Positions 33,801-45,717 of a stretch of DNA of 64,000 bases are shown here, piece by piece. The DNA lies in the NCBI GenBank assembly GCA_049999765.1, contig JBNGIQ010009485.1, positions 482,344-546,343 on the forward strand, written 5' to 3'. The notes beneath the pieces were generated by a model, which had not been told where the DNA came from, ran no database searches, and was given only the letters and a program-made list of their open reading frames with translations. Each line of letters starts with the position of its first letter. Position 1 is the stretch's first letter. The stretch comes from Phaeoceros laevis. Its lineage: Eukaryota; Anthocerotophyta; Anthocerotopsida; Notothyladales. A program made the translations under genes and the position numbers.

Positions 33801-34611
33801 CTCCGTCATCCGGAAAGGAGCCTTATAAAGAAGAGCCACCTCTTTCACTGGCGGACAGAGAAGAGTTGCAACTTCTACGCTCTTATTATGCAGAGCTGAG
33901 CGCAGAAAGTGATCAAGTGAAGTTCTATGCTTCTACCCGCCTCTTTCTCTTTCATTTCGAATCGCAAACCAACTACAAACTCCGAAGTTTCTAACATTTG
34001 AAAGTGTCTAACGTTTGGTGCAGCTGGACTACCTCCATGCAAAACCCCTTGCATCGGCTGCCAGTTCAGGAATTTCCAAGCAGAAACGTGCAAGTTTTAC
34101 ACCCGAAATGTCTCTCGGTCAAAGAATAAAGCTTTTTTCTCCGGGTCAGCCAGCTTTTAGCAGGTCAAGGGACGCGTCGGAACTCTCCAACCGTCAGCAC
34201 CAAGCCAATCTCTCCCCTGGGCTCGGACACCAACGGCCCACCATGTCGAGGGAGAGTTTGCAGGATCGAGAAAGGTTGATAGAAAGGAGATTTCAAGACA
34301 GCAGGAAGAAGAGCGAGAGAAACTTATGTGACTACCAAGAACGTGCTGGGAAAACAAGTACCCCAAACTTGGGGGCGCATAGTGCGTTCAAGATCCTGAA
34401 CACCGGGCCTCTGCATAAGCAAAGTGCTTCCTCTGAGAGTGAAGATGATAGCTGTTACGGGCACTTCGAAGATGACAGCGACTCCAGTGTGGATGGTGCT
34501 AGTCCAGATGCCTCGCGGCCACATAAGGTTTATCGAAGGACGCCAGCGATGGATTCTCATCTGAGAGGTTATCCAAAAAATCAAATTAGAAATGTCGCAA
34601 CATCTTGCTAG
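30810..34611 (+). CDS. Coiled-coil protein resembling CCDC57 (centriole/centriolar satellite protein)
   Basis: The start is uncertain (ATG at 30810 or 30828, or an upstream exon). Coding blocks: about 30890-31110, 31120-31345, 31400-31530, 31644-31810, 31908-32040, 32250-32490, 32578-32760, 33064-33660, 33760-33920 and 34020-34611. The first block reads VELRVRHLSEQLRTKDAEVA, then TSDFKYNLKLLKERDWELDQ. The pattern 'DF.YNL.LL.ERD.EL' is what I recall of the N-terminus of animal CCDC57, a centriolar-satellite and microtubule protein. The middle is coiled coil with LEHER repeats (RVTELEHERECNATRIAGLE). The tail is acidic and basic low complexity (SESEDDSCYGHFEDDSDSS). In a plant with flagellated sperm a centriole or basal-body role would make sense. 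The identification rests on a short motif. Confidence 0.5.
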
Positions 34612-36280
34612 CTCCAAAGGGATGCTGCAATTTCAATGTTCTGCCTTGTGGAACGGGGCTTTGTCCAGGCCATGCAGGCAGATGAAGTGATATCAACTTC
34701 AAATTGGAGGGGAAATGAAGTCGACGGAAACATTGAAATTCTTGGTCTCCCAGTCTGAGTCTGGTAGAGGACTTGGCTTCAATCAGAAGAAGTTCATCCA
34801 CCTCCTCTGACATCTTCCCTGGACTGGGGGGGGGCCGAGCGATCTCACCGGTTTCAATCTTGCTTGGATCCCGTGGCTGAAGACTGCTGGTTGAGCTTTC
34901 TATGGCCATTTCAGGGTGTCACGAGCTCGAGTCAGTTGTGGACGTTGTGGAAAACGTGTAGCTGGGGTTGCAGATGCTAGGGCCTTGTGTACTCTTTTCT
35001 TTCAGCCTTCCAACCCTGGCCCAGGGGTGATGGAGCTCAAATCTGTAGGACTTCAGAAATTCCATGTCTTGTTGGTGAGCATCGAGATCCCGACTTGCTG
35101 GGCATGAGCTTCGGGCACCCACCTACCAAAGTCCTGCTCGCTATGGTCCTTCCGCCTTCCTTGAAAAAATCCACATTATTAGAATACCAAGGGTCTGAAC
35201 CAGGAGCGGGGTCAAGCTAACCCAGAGCTCCCTGACTGCAGTTAAAGGGTCAGCTGATCCGATCGTATGTTTATATAGGTTGCGGGCTATAGTGGCGTGA
35301 ACAGTAGATGCTCGGGCTGAGGCTCATATAGCATGGCAAATCTAGGAAGACGAGGCCAGACCCTAAGTATTTTAAGGACGGCAGCTTAGGAGCGTGTTCT
35401 AGGAGGGCAGTAGTAATCTGTCACCAGCACCACAGGTCCCTTGTTCAGGTTGATGGTCAATTGTCTCCCCACACGTATGAGCTGTGAAATATAGATTTTA
35501 TTTTGATGGTAGGTTGGTGTTGTGTTCAGAAAGTGGTACAAGCAGATTCAACATTGAGATTGTTGTGGTTTGAGACCGAGACCTGAATGTGTCAAGTGTG
35601 GAACCAGTTGTGAGGTCTGGAAATGGTTTGAGACAGCTGCAAGTGCATCTTTATCTGCCACCTTATTACACTGTTGACCATACCGCCAGGGTTTTTATCT
35701 CCGCTTGGAGCGCGTAACTAGACTATGTATGATATTGCCGAATCTATTTTTAGCCAAAAGAACTTCGATGATATTAGGCCCAGGTTTACCGTCACAAGCC
35801 ATGCCTGGGCTGCAGTGCATTGTCCCATTGTCCTGTGCGAATGACATGCAGTGTAGCCCAGCAAATACAGAGTGCATGTGCCTCACAAGTGCACAGCAGG
35901 TAAGCACAACAAGGTATTTGAGCAAACACAGTTACTCCTAGAACTCCTTACGGAATCTTTTTATTGAGTACATGAAAAGAATCAGTGAATAGCATAGCAT
36001 GAGACTCGTTACATATGTACATCAGGATTTTCCCCTTGAGATACATACCCAACGAAAAGAATCCCACCTGAACTACCTCTACGTTTCTGGGTCAGGGAGG
36101 CTGCTGGATGGTTTCTCCATCCAACACAAATACCAAACCAACTTCCATCACACCCAAAATGTGCACATGAGAGCCATGTGAGAGCGTACGATCCAGCTCC
36201 CGACAGAGCTCCTTCCTATATATCCCTCCAGGAAACATTCCTCAAAATCGAAGAAACTTGCAAACAGCTCCACTCCAGCT
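34612..36280. other. Intergenic region, no firm gene
   Basis: Two open stretches on the minus strand (35122-34919 and 34909-34586) overlap or abut the end of the coiled-coil gene, but they show no recognisable domain. The rest, to 36280, has only scattered short frames. Confidence 0.4.
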
Positions 36281-38605
36281 CTATACGCTCACCAGATTTG
36301 AGAAGCGGGATGTCAAATCATGCATATGTTCATGCAGACTGTTCTGTTGGGCTGTGAAGACCGGGTCCCTCTGGTTGGGATGCGCAGCTGATGTCACAGG
36401 AGGCCTGGCGGTCACTTGAGGTGCTGAGCTCTCAACTCTGACATGCCCGTGTGTAGCTTCCCTCAAGTGCCCGTGAGCAGCTGCAGCATTGACAGCACTC
36501 GGCTCCCACCTGTGAAGAATCTTGAGCAGAGAGCTGGCCTTTCTCTTGGCCCTCAGAGTGCCATTAGTCAGCAGTGTGTACAGTGATGGAATGGCTGTGG
36601 TCATCTTGAACACCCTCTGAATGATCTCATCTCCGCCATTCCGGCACAAGGCCAACAACACTGCAATCGAGTTCTCCTTGCCTTTGGCCGAGCCGAACCT
36701 GAGAAGGTTTACCAACACTGGGATGGCTCCTGTTTGCGCAATGGCGGTCAACCCTTCTGAGCTCACAGCAAGAATGGCCAGCACAGCCAAGACATCATCC
36801 GTAAGCCCTGCCCTCTCGTCCGTGAGAAGGTCAACCAAGATGGGGATGCCCCCTGCCGCAACAACCTTGAGCTTGTTGCCGTGGTAAAACGACAGGTTGA
36901 ACAGAGCAGTAGCTGCATCCTTCTTGCCTCTGGTGGTCCCCTCCCTGAGAAGATCCACTAATGACGGAATAGCATGAGGCCTGTTGCCGATGGTGATCTT
37001 GTACTCATGTACCACAGACAAGCTGAAAAGAGTAGCCGCAGCATTCTCCCGAGACTCCATGGTGATGCCGCTCTTCAACACGTCCAGGATGGGGTCCAAG
37101 GCATCGGCCGCCATGATGAGCTTCTTGTTGTTCTCGTAGATGGACAGGTTGAGCAGCGCAGTCACGGCATTCTCCTGAGTCTTGGAGTCCTTGGAAGCAA
37201 GGAGAGGCACCAGGAAAGGGATAGCTCCAGCCTCTGCGATGCACATCCTGTTGTCCATGCCGCACTTGGCCAGAAGTCTGAGCTCATATGCAACCTGCTT
37301 CTGCACTTCAGGAGACCCCGTGGCCAGCTTTCCGACGAGAAACGCCGCTGTCATCTTGGTTGCCTCCAGAGCTGCCTTGGTAGTCTCGATGTGGTCCACC
37401 CCAGCGTGCCTGCTGTCCTTATCGAAATTGTCAAAGGGGACATGGTGATCCTCGCACCACTGGCTGATGAGGCTCCTCAACGCGTAGTTCGGGATGAGGG
37501 AAACATGGATGAGCTTCTGCCCCGTCTTGGGGCAAGTGGAGTTGCCTGCATCTAGCCACCTGCCGATGGAGGCCCGATCGTAGGTCTGGCCCGTGGCGAC
37601 GATCACAGGGTCCCTCATCAGATCCAGGCTGATGGGGCACCGGTACTCGTCGGGCGGGTTGACTAGCATGTCCTGGCCGCTGGTAGACACCTCCTCGCAA
37701 TCGGACCCGCCTCTTGCAGGGTCCCTGGGACTATCGGGCTCCACCTCCGCCACACCGTACAATACGCACTTGCCAAACCTCACAAAGCTGATGAGACTGT
37801 TGATGAATGCAGCCACCTCCTTGCTGCTGCTCAGCTGACTGGCCATCTCCTCCTCCAGTAGCTGCATCTCCCGCTCACACTCCCGGGTGTTGCACAGCCG
37901 CAGGCGCTGGAACAAGGAGTGCAGCCGCCCCATCTCGGGAGTCTCCTTCCGCTCCACCTGCTTGAGCAGCTCCAGCACCTCCATCCGCACCTGCTCGTCC
38001 TGCGGGTCCACCAGGATCTTGGCCCGCTTCACCTGCGCCCGCACCAGCTCTATCTGCTCCTTAACCTCGTCTGAGAGCTCCAGCAGCTCCAGGGGCACGG
38101 CCTCCAGCGCCGAGGCGATGTGCTGCGTGTAGTCGTGGAAGTCCTTGGACACCGCCTCGTTCTCGATGAGCAGGAACATGCAGCTTCCCTCCCGGCAGTC
38201 GTCCAGAAGCAGCTTCACCCGCTGCAGAATGACGTGAAGCTCCCTGAACGCCAGAACCGCGGACGGGGGCAGCGGCGGCCGGTTATCCTTGAGCTCCTCG
38301 AAAAGAGGAGACAGCAGCTTGATCCTCCGCATGACGTTGGCCGCGTTCCGCCGCTGGCACACCCGCGGCTTCTCGCAAGCCGCCACCTCCTGCACCAACC
38401 CTATGAGCAGCCGTACCAGCGACATGGACGACGGGCTGGAAGGAGTCCCCGCAGACACGAAGACTGGCCACTTGCGCCTGCTCAGCGCAGGCAACGCCGG
38501 CCTGGCCCCGATCTCCGAGTACCGCTTCCGGTGATCCGACGAAGGGCTCCCCCGCCGCTGATCCTTTGCACTCCCTCCGGGCTTGTGCTCGGTAGGGAAT
38601 GCCAT
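36281..38605 (-). CDS. Plant U-box E3 ubiquitin ligase with ARM repeats (PUB class)
   Basis: 774 residues, intronless, from the ATG at 38605 (MAFPTEHKPGGSAKDQRR). The frame runs open further upstream but only with a GTG, so this Met is chosen. Order: N-terminal UND-like helical domain (~60-300: VRLLIGLVQEVAACEKPRVC, FRELHVILQRVKLLLDDC); U-box (~316-390: DEYRCPISLDLMRDPVIVAT, GQTYDRASIGRWLDAG, TCPKTGQKL); and at least five ARM repeats (~430-690: NAVTALLNLSIYENNK, AATLFSLSVVHEYK, AATALFNLSFYHGNK). The U-box recruits E2 enzymes and the ARM repeats bind substrates or receptor kinases. Architecture is closest to the PUB16/17/18 group, which acts in defence and hormone responses in angiosperms; the specific role here is unknown. 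The 5' side is rich in CT and CTG repeats. Confidence 0.92.
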   Translation of the reverse strand: MAFPTEHKPGGSAKDQRRGSPSSDHRKRYSEIGARPALPALSRRKWPVFVSAGTPSSPSSMSLVRLLIGLVQEVAACEKPRVCQRRNAANVMRRIKLLSPLFEELKDNRPPLPPSAVLAFRELHVILQRVKLLLDDCREGSCMFLLIENEAVSKDFHDYTQHIASALEAVPLELLELSDEVKEQIELVRAQVKRAKILVDPQDEQVRMEVLELLKQVERKETPEMGRLHSLFQRLRLCNTRECEREMQLLEEEMASQLSSSKEVAAFINSLISFVRFGKCVLYGVAEVEPDSPRDPARGGSDCEEVSTSGQDMLVNPPDEYRCPISLDLMRDPVIVATGQTYDRASIGRWLDAGNSTCPKTGQKLIHVSLIPNYALRSLISQWCEDHHVPFDNFDKDSRHAGVDHIETTKAALEATKMTAAFLVGKLATGSPEVQKQVAYELRLLAKCGMDNRMCIAEAGAIPFLVPLLASKDSKTQENAVTALLNLSIYENNKKLIMAADALDPILDVLKSGITMESRENAAATLFSLSVVHEYKITIGNRPHAIPSLVDLLREGTTRGKKDAATALFNLSFYHGNKLKVVAAGGIPILVDLLTDERAGLTDDVLAVLAILAVSSEGLTAIAQTGAIPVLVNLLRFGSAKGKENSIAVLLALCRNGGDEIIQRVFKMTTAIPSLYTLLTNGTLRAKRKASSLLKILHRWEPSAVNAAAAHGHLREATHGHVRVESSAPQVTARPPVTSAAHPNQRDPVFTAQQNSLHEHMHDLTSRFSNLVSV

Positions 38606-41210
38606 GTGACACAAAAAACTCTCACTCCAAACCAAAACCTCTTCAGTACTAGTCCACCGAACCGAGAGATGCTGCTGCTGCTGCTTCTTCTTCCTCCTCT
38701 CCTCCTTGCTACTCGAGAAGCAACAAGCTAGTTCTCTCCTCCTGCTCACCAACACTGCCCAGCCCGGACTCGCATTTTCGCACTTGCGGCTGCTTCCGTT
38801 GCTCACATCAAGGCAAGCATACCATCGGTGGAAGTCTTATACACTGGCCAGATCCCTCCGGCTGCTCCCGCTCCGACCCTGACCTGACCTGATCTGACCC
38901 GACCTGACCTCCTGGCCCCGCGCCTGGCAGAAACCACAGACAACACTCCTTTCCACCAAACAACCTTGTGCCGATGTGCACCAGTCCACACTCGCAGAAG
39001 ACACGACTCGAGGCTCCGCACCAGCGCTTTCCAACCAACTGCCTTTCACCCTGCCAAGCCTTCACTCCCGGCCGCAGCACAAGTAGCGGTGGCAGTGGGA
39101 GGATCAGCAAGCAACAAGAGATGTAGACCAGCGCAGAGTCCTCCGCCTCAACCACGCACACGCGCCCGCCGACCACGCAACAGGGAGAAGGGGCAACAAA
39201 GGACCTTCCCAGCTCCTGCCCACAGACAAACGCACAAACGCAGCAGCAGCTCACAGCAAGGCACACAGCGACGCCTCCCTTCCTATCAGTCACAGCTCAT
39301 CCACCACAGAAACAACCAACCAACCAACCAACCCTGGAGCACAGCACACCAGGCTTCCTTAAAGCATACCGCAGCCAGCGCACGCCGCTGTTAAAACACT
39401 CTCTGACTCAATGACTTTCAGAGAAGAGAGAGCCGGTTCCCCTATATCTCTTGTGCTTCCTTCCACTTCCGCTTCTCCTTCTTCCTGGCTAAACATAAAC
39501 GACCCGCAAACTGCAAAAGGGGGTGTGACGTGGGATTCGCGCGAGGGTTTGGTTGTTTGGGGGTGCTAAACTTACTAGGTTTTGAGGGTGGGCGGGTGTT
39601 GGAACTCATCCCCGGTATCCCCCTGGTTCCATCGCCACTGAATTCCGGTGGAGAAGTGATGTTGCACGGGAGCCCCGGTATACCTTCCCGCCCTTCCTCT
39701 CATTTACCCTTTCGCATGGGGTTCACATTCACGACGTGGCGGAAGCTCATTAGGGACTCAGCGGGGCACTAAGCTGACCCCCTTCTCTCTCCTCATTTGG
39801 GGGTCGGACGTGGACGCCTCGTCAATTGGGGGTTTCGCAAAATCATTTCATATATCGGCGCTCTCCGCCAATCACACTTTGGTGACCTTCTTTGCGTATG
39901 TGCTTAGACTGCCCTGCAAGGTAAAGACCACTAATCCACCAATGTGTCGGCTTGCTCGATTCCCATCTGGCGTGGGCTAGCATGACATGACCTTTCTATT
40001 CCTACTAATGCCTAGTTTCACTCCAAACGACTCCACTCTCTCTCCTGCTCAGCGTGCCTCGGGAGGGCCCAACTCTCAAGCCGGAGAGCAGCTTCCGCGA
40101 AGCAGCCGCTCCCCAGTTTGCCAGTCCCGTACGGCCGGGTCGCCTACCCCCACCAGTCACCGGTGTACGCAAAAACGTATGAATCCGCGTCGTGGCAGCT
40201 AACTATCCGGCGGTCAAGATCTGCTGAGCTCACCTGCCGCCCCACGACCAGCCAGCCGTGGCTGCTTCCGGCCGGGCTGCATACTAATAATCCGATTAGC
40301 CGGCAAAATATCACACTCTTGCGTAGCACGGTGAGCCAACGCTGTGCTGCCACGCACCCCCGTAGCCCCCTTTCCCTGCAACTTCGTCAAATATGTGTTA
40401 CCGGGTCAAACAAAACCCTCCCGGTTAGTTTCGGGATGCCGCTTTTCGATTCCATTCACCTTTTACTTTCTTCAAGCGGGAGCTTTGACTGCGAGCCGGT
40501 CGTCGGCCCGCCGGCCATCAACCGCCTGCTGATTACCGGTTGGTAAGGTACGTGCACATGGCATACTGTGGAGCGGGGCTCGTGGATACGGTCATCCGTT
40601 CAGGTGACGAGGAGGCAATGAGGAAGGAGGCAAGGAGGGAAAGGAACTTTACTCAGCACTTTCAGGAGGAGACTTGTGTTACTCTGGAGCGGCGTGGCGT
40701 GCGTGGCGGAGTTTGCAACTGCAGCAGCCGCTGCTGGACTGTTTATTGGTTGCAACCAACTGTTTTACCGGATCAAATGAGGCAGGTCCCGATTGGGGAA
40801 AGCCGCCAATATAGTTGGGCTTGTGACTAGGGCTACTTGTTGCCTCACTTTATTAGAAGGCCCCTACTATTCACGGACCGGTAGGGGCGACCAGGGTTCA
40901 CGTGACTCTAACCTGAAGCCTCAAGGTATAAAGCAACTGGGCCCTCAAAGTTATCTAGGATGGTGTGTAACATGCTGGTCACACAAATGCCAATTGTACT
41001 TTTCACTATCTCACTAGCAGCGCAACGCGAGCGAGTGGAGTGCATTGTGTGTGAGATGAGGGGACCCATGTTTGACATGCCTCTTGCTGGGATGATGGTT
41101 TTGACTAGTCATGATGTAAAGCTTCACATCTACAGTGAAATGGTCCAAAGCAATTTGGTAATTCTTTCTTGGGTTGAGGTTGGGGTTGTATGTACTGAGT
41201 AGGAAGAGTC
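38606..41210. other. Upstream region of the U-box gene and intergenic DNA
   Basis: It contains a CTG/CTT-rich stretch (38670-38710), repeated GACCTGACCT words (38879-38912) and a (CAAC)n microsatellite (39315-39335), as is common in long plant 5' UTRs. From 39.4 to 41.2 kb I see no gene on either strand. Confidence 0.5.
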
Positions 41211-41211
41211 T

Positions 41212-42600
41212 TGATTGCTAGATTCTAATTTGTCCTTCTATGGGAGTAATAACGTAAATGATGGAATTTGGGATTGTCAGTATTGACAAGGAAGGGTGCG
41301 ATTCGTAGATTCTGGTTTGTCGTTCTATGGAAGCATGCCTCAACTGTTGAATACTGACAAGGAGGGGTGTGATTCATAGATTCTGATTTGTCGTTCTATG
41401 GAAGCATGCCTCAACTGACAAGGATGTGATTCATAGATTCTGATTTGTCGTTCTATGGAAGCATGCCTCAACTGTTGTCCGTAGCATGAGTTGGTTGGAC
41501 TTACAAGTCCTCATGTGCATTGGACTTATGCGTAAGGAAGAATGAAGTACGCACTTGGATAGGTTTGTCGTTCTATGGAAGGATGCCTTCAACTGTTGTC
41601 CGTAGCATGAGTTGGTAGGATTTACAAGTCTATGCCTATATTGGACTTATGCGTAAGGAGGAAGGAAGTACGCATTTGGATAGGTTCATTGAATTTATGC
41701 GTGAGGGGGAAGGAAGTACTTTCCGCATTACTTATGTGTAAGTAGGAAGGAAGTACGCACTTCTATAGGTTCATTGAATTTATGCATGCGGGGAAGGAAG
41801 TACTTTACGCGCTTGGGTGGGTTGTCTTTCTGTGGAAGAGAGGACTTTTCTTGCTGGAAGGAAGGAAGGAAGTACTTTACGCGCTTGGTGAGTTGGCTTT
41901 CTGTGGAAGAGAGGACTTTTCCTGCTGGAAGGAAGGAAGAAAGTACTTTACGCGTTTGGTGAGTTGGCTTTCTATGGGAGAAGAGAGGACTTTACCTGCT
42001 TTGGCCTGCAGCCGCACAAATTGAGTGGGATCACTCGTGGGATTCCCTTGTACAACTGGTAGGTTAGTGGTGTTGGCTAGATTCTTCGAAAAAGAAATCT
42101 GATGTAACTCCAGGTTTTAGTTGGCTCGTTGAGTGTGTGGACTAGTACTTGATCAAGTGCGTGTGCATGCCCATACTTTGGAGACTTCGTATAATGTACC
42201 ATAGAGGAAAGTGGGATTTGTGGCACATAGTGGGAGACCTTTGGATGTTCTAAAGTAAAGAGAAAGAAATCTCATGCAACTATATGGTGCAACTGTATGC
42301 AGTTTATAGTTGCTTTCTTGAGTGCGTGTACTAGTATTTGATGAAGTGGATGTATGTGCACATACTTTGGAGACTTGGTATCATGTGCCATAAATGCAAC
42401 TGTATGCCGTTTTTAGTTGGTTCGTTACTCAAGTGCATGTACTAGTACTTGATCAAGTGGGTGTGTATGCCGTTTTTACTTGGTTCGTTACTCAAGTGCA
42501 TGTACTAGTACTTGATCAAGTGGGTGTACGTGCCCATACTTCGGAGACTTGGTATCATGTGCTATAGACTTGGTATCATGTGATGTAAGATAGTAATACA
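41212..42600 (+). repeat. Cluster of four degenerate minisatellite arrays
   Basis: Array 1 (41212-41600): about five copies of a unit with ATTCTGATTTGTCGTTCTAT followed by GGAAGCATGCC. Array 2 (41525-41790): units around TTATGCGTAAGGAGGAAGGA followed by AGTACGCA. Array 3 (41793-42000): three copies of a ~66-base unit with GAAGTACTTTACGCGCTTGG and GAAGAGAGGACTTTTCCTGC. Array 4 (42112-42600): four copies containing GTACTAGTACTTGATCAAGT, which holds two perfect palindromes (GTACTAGTAC and ACTTGATCAAGT). Short open frames in array 3 are by-products of the repeats. Confidence 0.85.
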
Positions 42601-42715
42601 CATCTAGCTTTCAAACTTCTTCAAATAGTATTATAGTGACTGATGCAATGTTTAGACTTGATTTGGCATGAGTTCAAATAACACGACCAATGACCAATGA
42701 AAGAGCTCAATCAAG

Positions 42716-43102
42716 TCATTCATTCAATGACATCCTCTCAATTATGGTAAGCATGGTGATGGTGATTTTTTTTTGTCTCTTGTTAATCAAAAAAGACACA
42801 TAGCCGGATTTGTTTCCTGGGGAACAGACGTCGGAGCCACTGCAATAGTCTTGCCTTAAGATGAGCTGAGCAAAGACACAATGATAAAGTGTGTACTGGC
42901 TTTTGTGTTTTTCCGGGGTCGGGCAGAACGAGCAAAACTCCTTGTTTAGTAGAACTAAGTGTCCATCGTACCTGCCCCAATTAGGCAATGTTGCTTGAAG
43001 CATCCTCCAGATCATGTCTCGCATTTTGGGAGGTATGCCTCTACTTGTCCATAGTTGCTTCAAGGGAGCTTTTTGCCCTTCATACGGTATACTGGAATTC
43101 AT
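42716..43102 (-). mobile_element. LINE remnant: reverse-transcriptase zinc-binding (zf-RVT) domain
   Basis: The reading PLKQLWTSRGIPPKMRDMIW, then RMLQATLPNWGRYDG, CSFCP and YHCVFAQ, matches the 'W....PPK...F.WR......LPT........CP.C...E...H..F.C' pattern of the zf-RVT domain at the C-terminus of plant LINE reverse transcriptases. Only this fragment remains. No adjacent reverse-transcriptase or endonuclease domain is seen. Confidence 0.55.
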
Positions 43103-44002
43103 TCATTCACTAAGGACTACCAGCCCTCCTCAAGCCTAAATCGTTGACCATCTTGTGAGGTGCTCGGCTGCAATACGTTCAAGCATTTAGGACAGCAGGT
43201 TGAGGAGGCGACTGAACACACTCCCGGATGCCAGCCGGCTGTGCTTCATTTTCCTCCGATTTTGAGCCATTAGACTGAGAAGGTGATGACAAGAAACCAT
43301 GAATATTACGACACAAAGCACTTGCATGAAGGCTAAGGCATCCATTGTAGTTGTGGATATGGTTGAGCCTTGTCATTTGAATACAACCTTCCGAAAAAGC
43401 TGATGAGCACATAATGGTGTCCATTGTTAGAACCTAGGTTGCTGGAAACGCGATTTTTCGTGAAAGAAACACGTTTGAAACAGACGTCATGTTTCCGAAA
43501 CAGACATATGTTTCCTAACTCGAGAACCTTCCAATTATTATTTTTAGAAAAACAGGAAGTTGAAAACGGAAACATCTCCGTTACCGTTTCAAACCTAAGT
43601 TGCACGTAGGAAACAAATGTCGCTCTACAACCCAAAAAGACCGGTTGCACTTACATGCAATTTGCGGGCTGGCTACCAGCCCCGTTTGAGCTGTTAGTTG
43701 ATGCAACGAGCGAGACCAGAGGCGGCGATGCTTTGGAGACCATGGTGTGCGCAACGGTCCCTTTGGCGGACTTTCTGCTGCGCCCCTAATACCAAGCCGC
43801 CATCATACCTGCTGCGCCGGCCAGGCTTGTGAGAGAACAGTTCAGAGGCGAGAGGTTTAGCAAGCAAGAAGCACATGGAAGCTTAGGGCCTATATTAGGC
43901 ACACAAACCTTGGGAAATCTTCACCTCAAGCAAGTGTTGCCTCCCTTTTCCATGTTGTAGCTTCTTCTCAACTTCCTCACTTCTTCAGCAGTTCTAAGCA
44001 CC

Positions 44003-45717
44003 ATGCCCCATGCTAAGGATCCCACCTGGTGTCATTTTGTAGAGCAAAACAAGTATGGAGGTGATGGGAGCAGAAAGATGTCTTGCACGTTTTGCAGTGT
44101 TGTCCTCACAGGCACAGTCATTAGGGCTCGTGCACACCTTGCAAGGATCTTTAACAAGGGGATTCGCCCTTGTCCATCTGTTCCTGTGGATGTTAGAGAT
44201 TCCCAACGTGAGCTCATGTCTATTGGTGCTGCAGCTCAAGCAAAGAGCTCTGCCAAGAGGCATAAAACCATGGAGGCCTCTTGGGACCCAACTACTCGTG
44301 AAAATGTGGATGTAGCCGTGGCAAGTGTTCTTTTTTTTTCTGTTGGTTTGTCCTTCAACGTGGCTAACCAGCCTTATTTTGTCGAGATCTATCAAGTTGT
44401 TGCTGCATTTGGGAAGTCCTACCAACCTCCAGAAAAAGATAAGCTACGAAGGGGTAAACTTGCTGAAAAAGGTCTATCAACAAGTCAACAAGCAGCTCGA
44501 TGTTGTGAGGCATACTTGGAGGGAAACTAGTGTTTCTATCATCAGCGATGGGTGGTTCCAAGGATGTTGCTAACAGGCCTCTACTGAATTTCATGGTGCA
44601 AAATCCGGTAAGTAACAAGATCACCTATATCTGATCATGTGGTTTTTATCCAAACTTTTGATTTCTTTGATAAGTACTTACGATTTGTTTGGCCTGCAGG
44701 TTTGAAGGGGCTCCGAACATTGAGGAGTTATGCTAGTAACTAGATCCTAGATCCTGTTGTTAGCATAGTTGGTTTGTAGGATAGCCGTGTGCTATCGTTG
44801 TAAAATGTCACAATGTATCTATAAAGGAGTGGCGTCGTTTAACGCAAAAAAAAGAGATAAATACTTACACATTTATGGGATTCAGGTCAATTGGTACTGT
44901 CTTCCATAAGTCTGTGGATAGTAGTGGCTATGAGAAGACTGGAGAGTATTTGGCTGCTCAATTGAAGCAAGTCATTGAGGAGATTGGTGCTCAGAATGTA
45001 GTACAAATTGTGATAGACTTAACATCAAACTGTGTCAACTTTAACTTGTAAATTAGTGAAGACTGAGTATCCTAAAGTTGTTCGGACATCTTGTGGATGC
45101 CATACTTTGAACCTTCTACTTGAAGATATAGGCAAGGAAGCTTGGGTAAAACCCATCATTTCTGATTGCAGAAAGGTAGTGCATTTTTTCACACAAAAAC
45201 AGGCGGTAGCTGCATTGTTCAAAGCTGTGTCTCCTACATGTGCTGTGGTTAAGTTTGTGAAACCAGGTATAGTTCCAATTATCTGCTCATGTGTCAGCTT
45301 CTCAAAGTGAAAAGTCAGCTTTGTGGCATAATTGTAAGAGAAAAATTCTAGGAGTGGCAAGAAGGGATAAAGAAAGTACTTGAAAGAAAGACTACTAGCA
45401 GCATAAAGGGCATGTTACTTAGTGATGCATTGTGGATTAATGTTTCACAGTTGTGTTTTGCTGTGTTGGAGTCTTGGCATGAATTGCTTCGGTCCTTTGA
45501 TAGCTCCTCAGAGACTATGGGAGAAGTGTACCCAATATTGGTGAGGAACATCCAAGCCATGCAAGAAAGGGCTGCTCACCATATCGAAGTAGTATGGAAA
45601 GGAAGACTGCTGAAAGAACTTTATGAAGAGCTTGTCAACTTAGATAAAGAGACTGAGCTAGTAGAAGAATATGGAGATGAAGGTACATACTTTGGTCAGC
45701 TGCTACATCTCTTATGA
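44003..45717 (+). pseudogene. Degenerate hAT transposase (BED finger, DUF659-like)
   Basis: The ATG at 44003 opens 175 residues with a BED-type finger: WCHFVEQNKYGGDGSRKMSC, TFC, RARAHLARI. A frameshift near 44450 passes into VNLLKKVYQQVNKQLDVVRH and ISDGW, then another into VANRPLLNFMVQNP. After an interrupted stretch (44600-44884) it resumes with SIGTVFHKSVDSSGYEKTGE and VIEEIGAQNVVQIV. It shifts again to KTEYPKVVRTSCGCHTLNLL and LEDIGKEAW, and then to a last open frame ending at 45717 (ETMGEVYPILVRNIQAMQE). Order and motifs match hAT-like transposases of plants. Frameshifts and the absent C-terminal dimerisation region make it inactive. Confidence 0.8.
44700..44866 (+). repeat. Probable nested insertion inside the hAT transposase
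   Basis: Between two similar stretches (GATAAGTACTTACGATTT at 44670 and GATAAATACTTACACATTT at 44857) there is unrelated sequence ending in an A-rich run (GCAAAAAAAAGAG). It breaks the transposase reading. It may be a small retroelement or LTR fragment. Confidence 0.35.

Noticed and set aside
34586-35122. Two minus-strand open frames overlapping or abutting the end of the CCDC57-like gene
   Set aside because: No domain and no clear splice join; the first overlaps coding sequence on the other strand.
41774-42024. Overlapping open frames with repeated GRKYFTRL and GREDFSCW words
   Set aside because: They are translations of minisatellite array 3; the period follows the DNA repeat and no domain is present.
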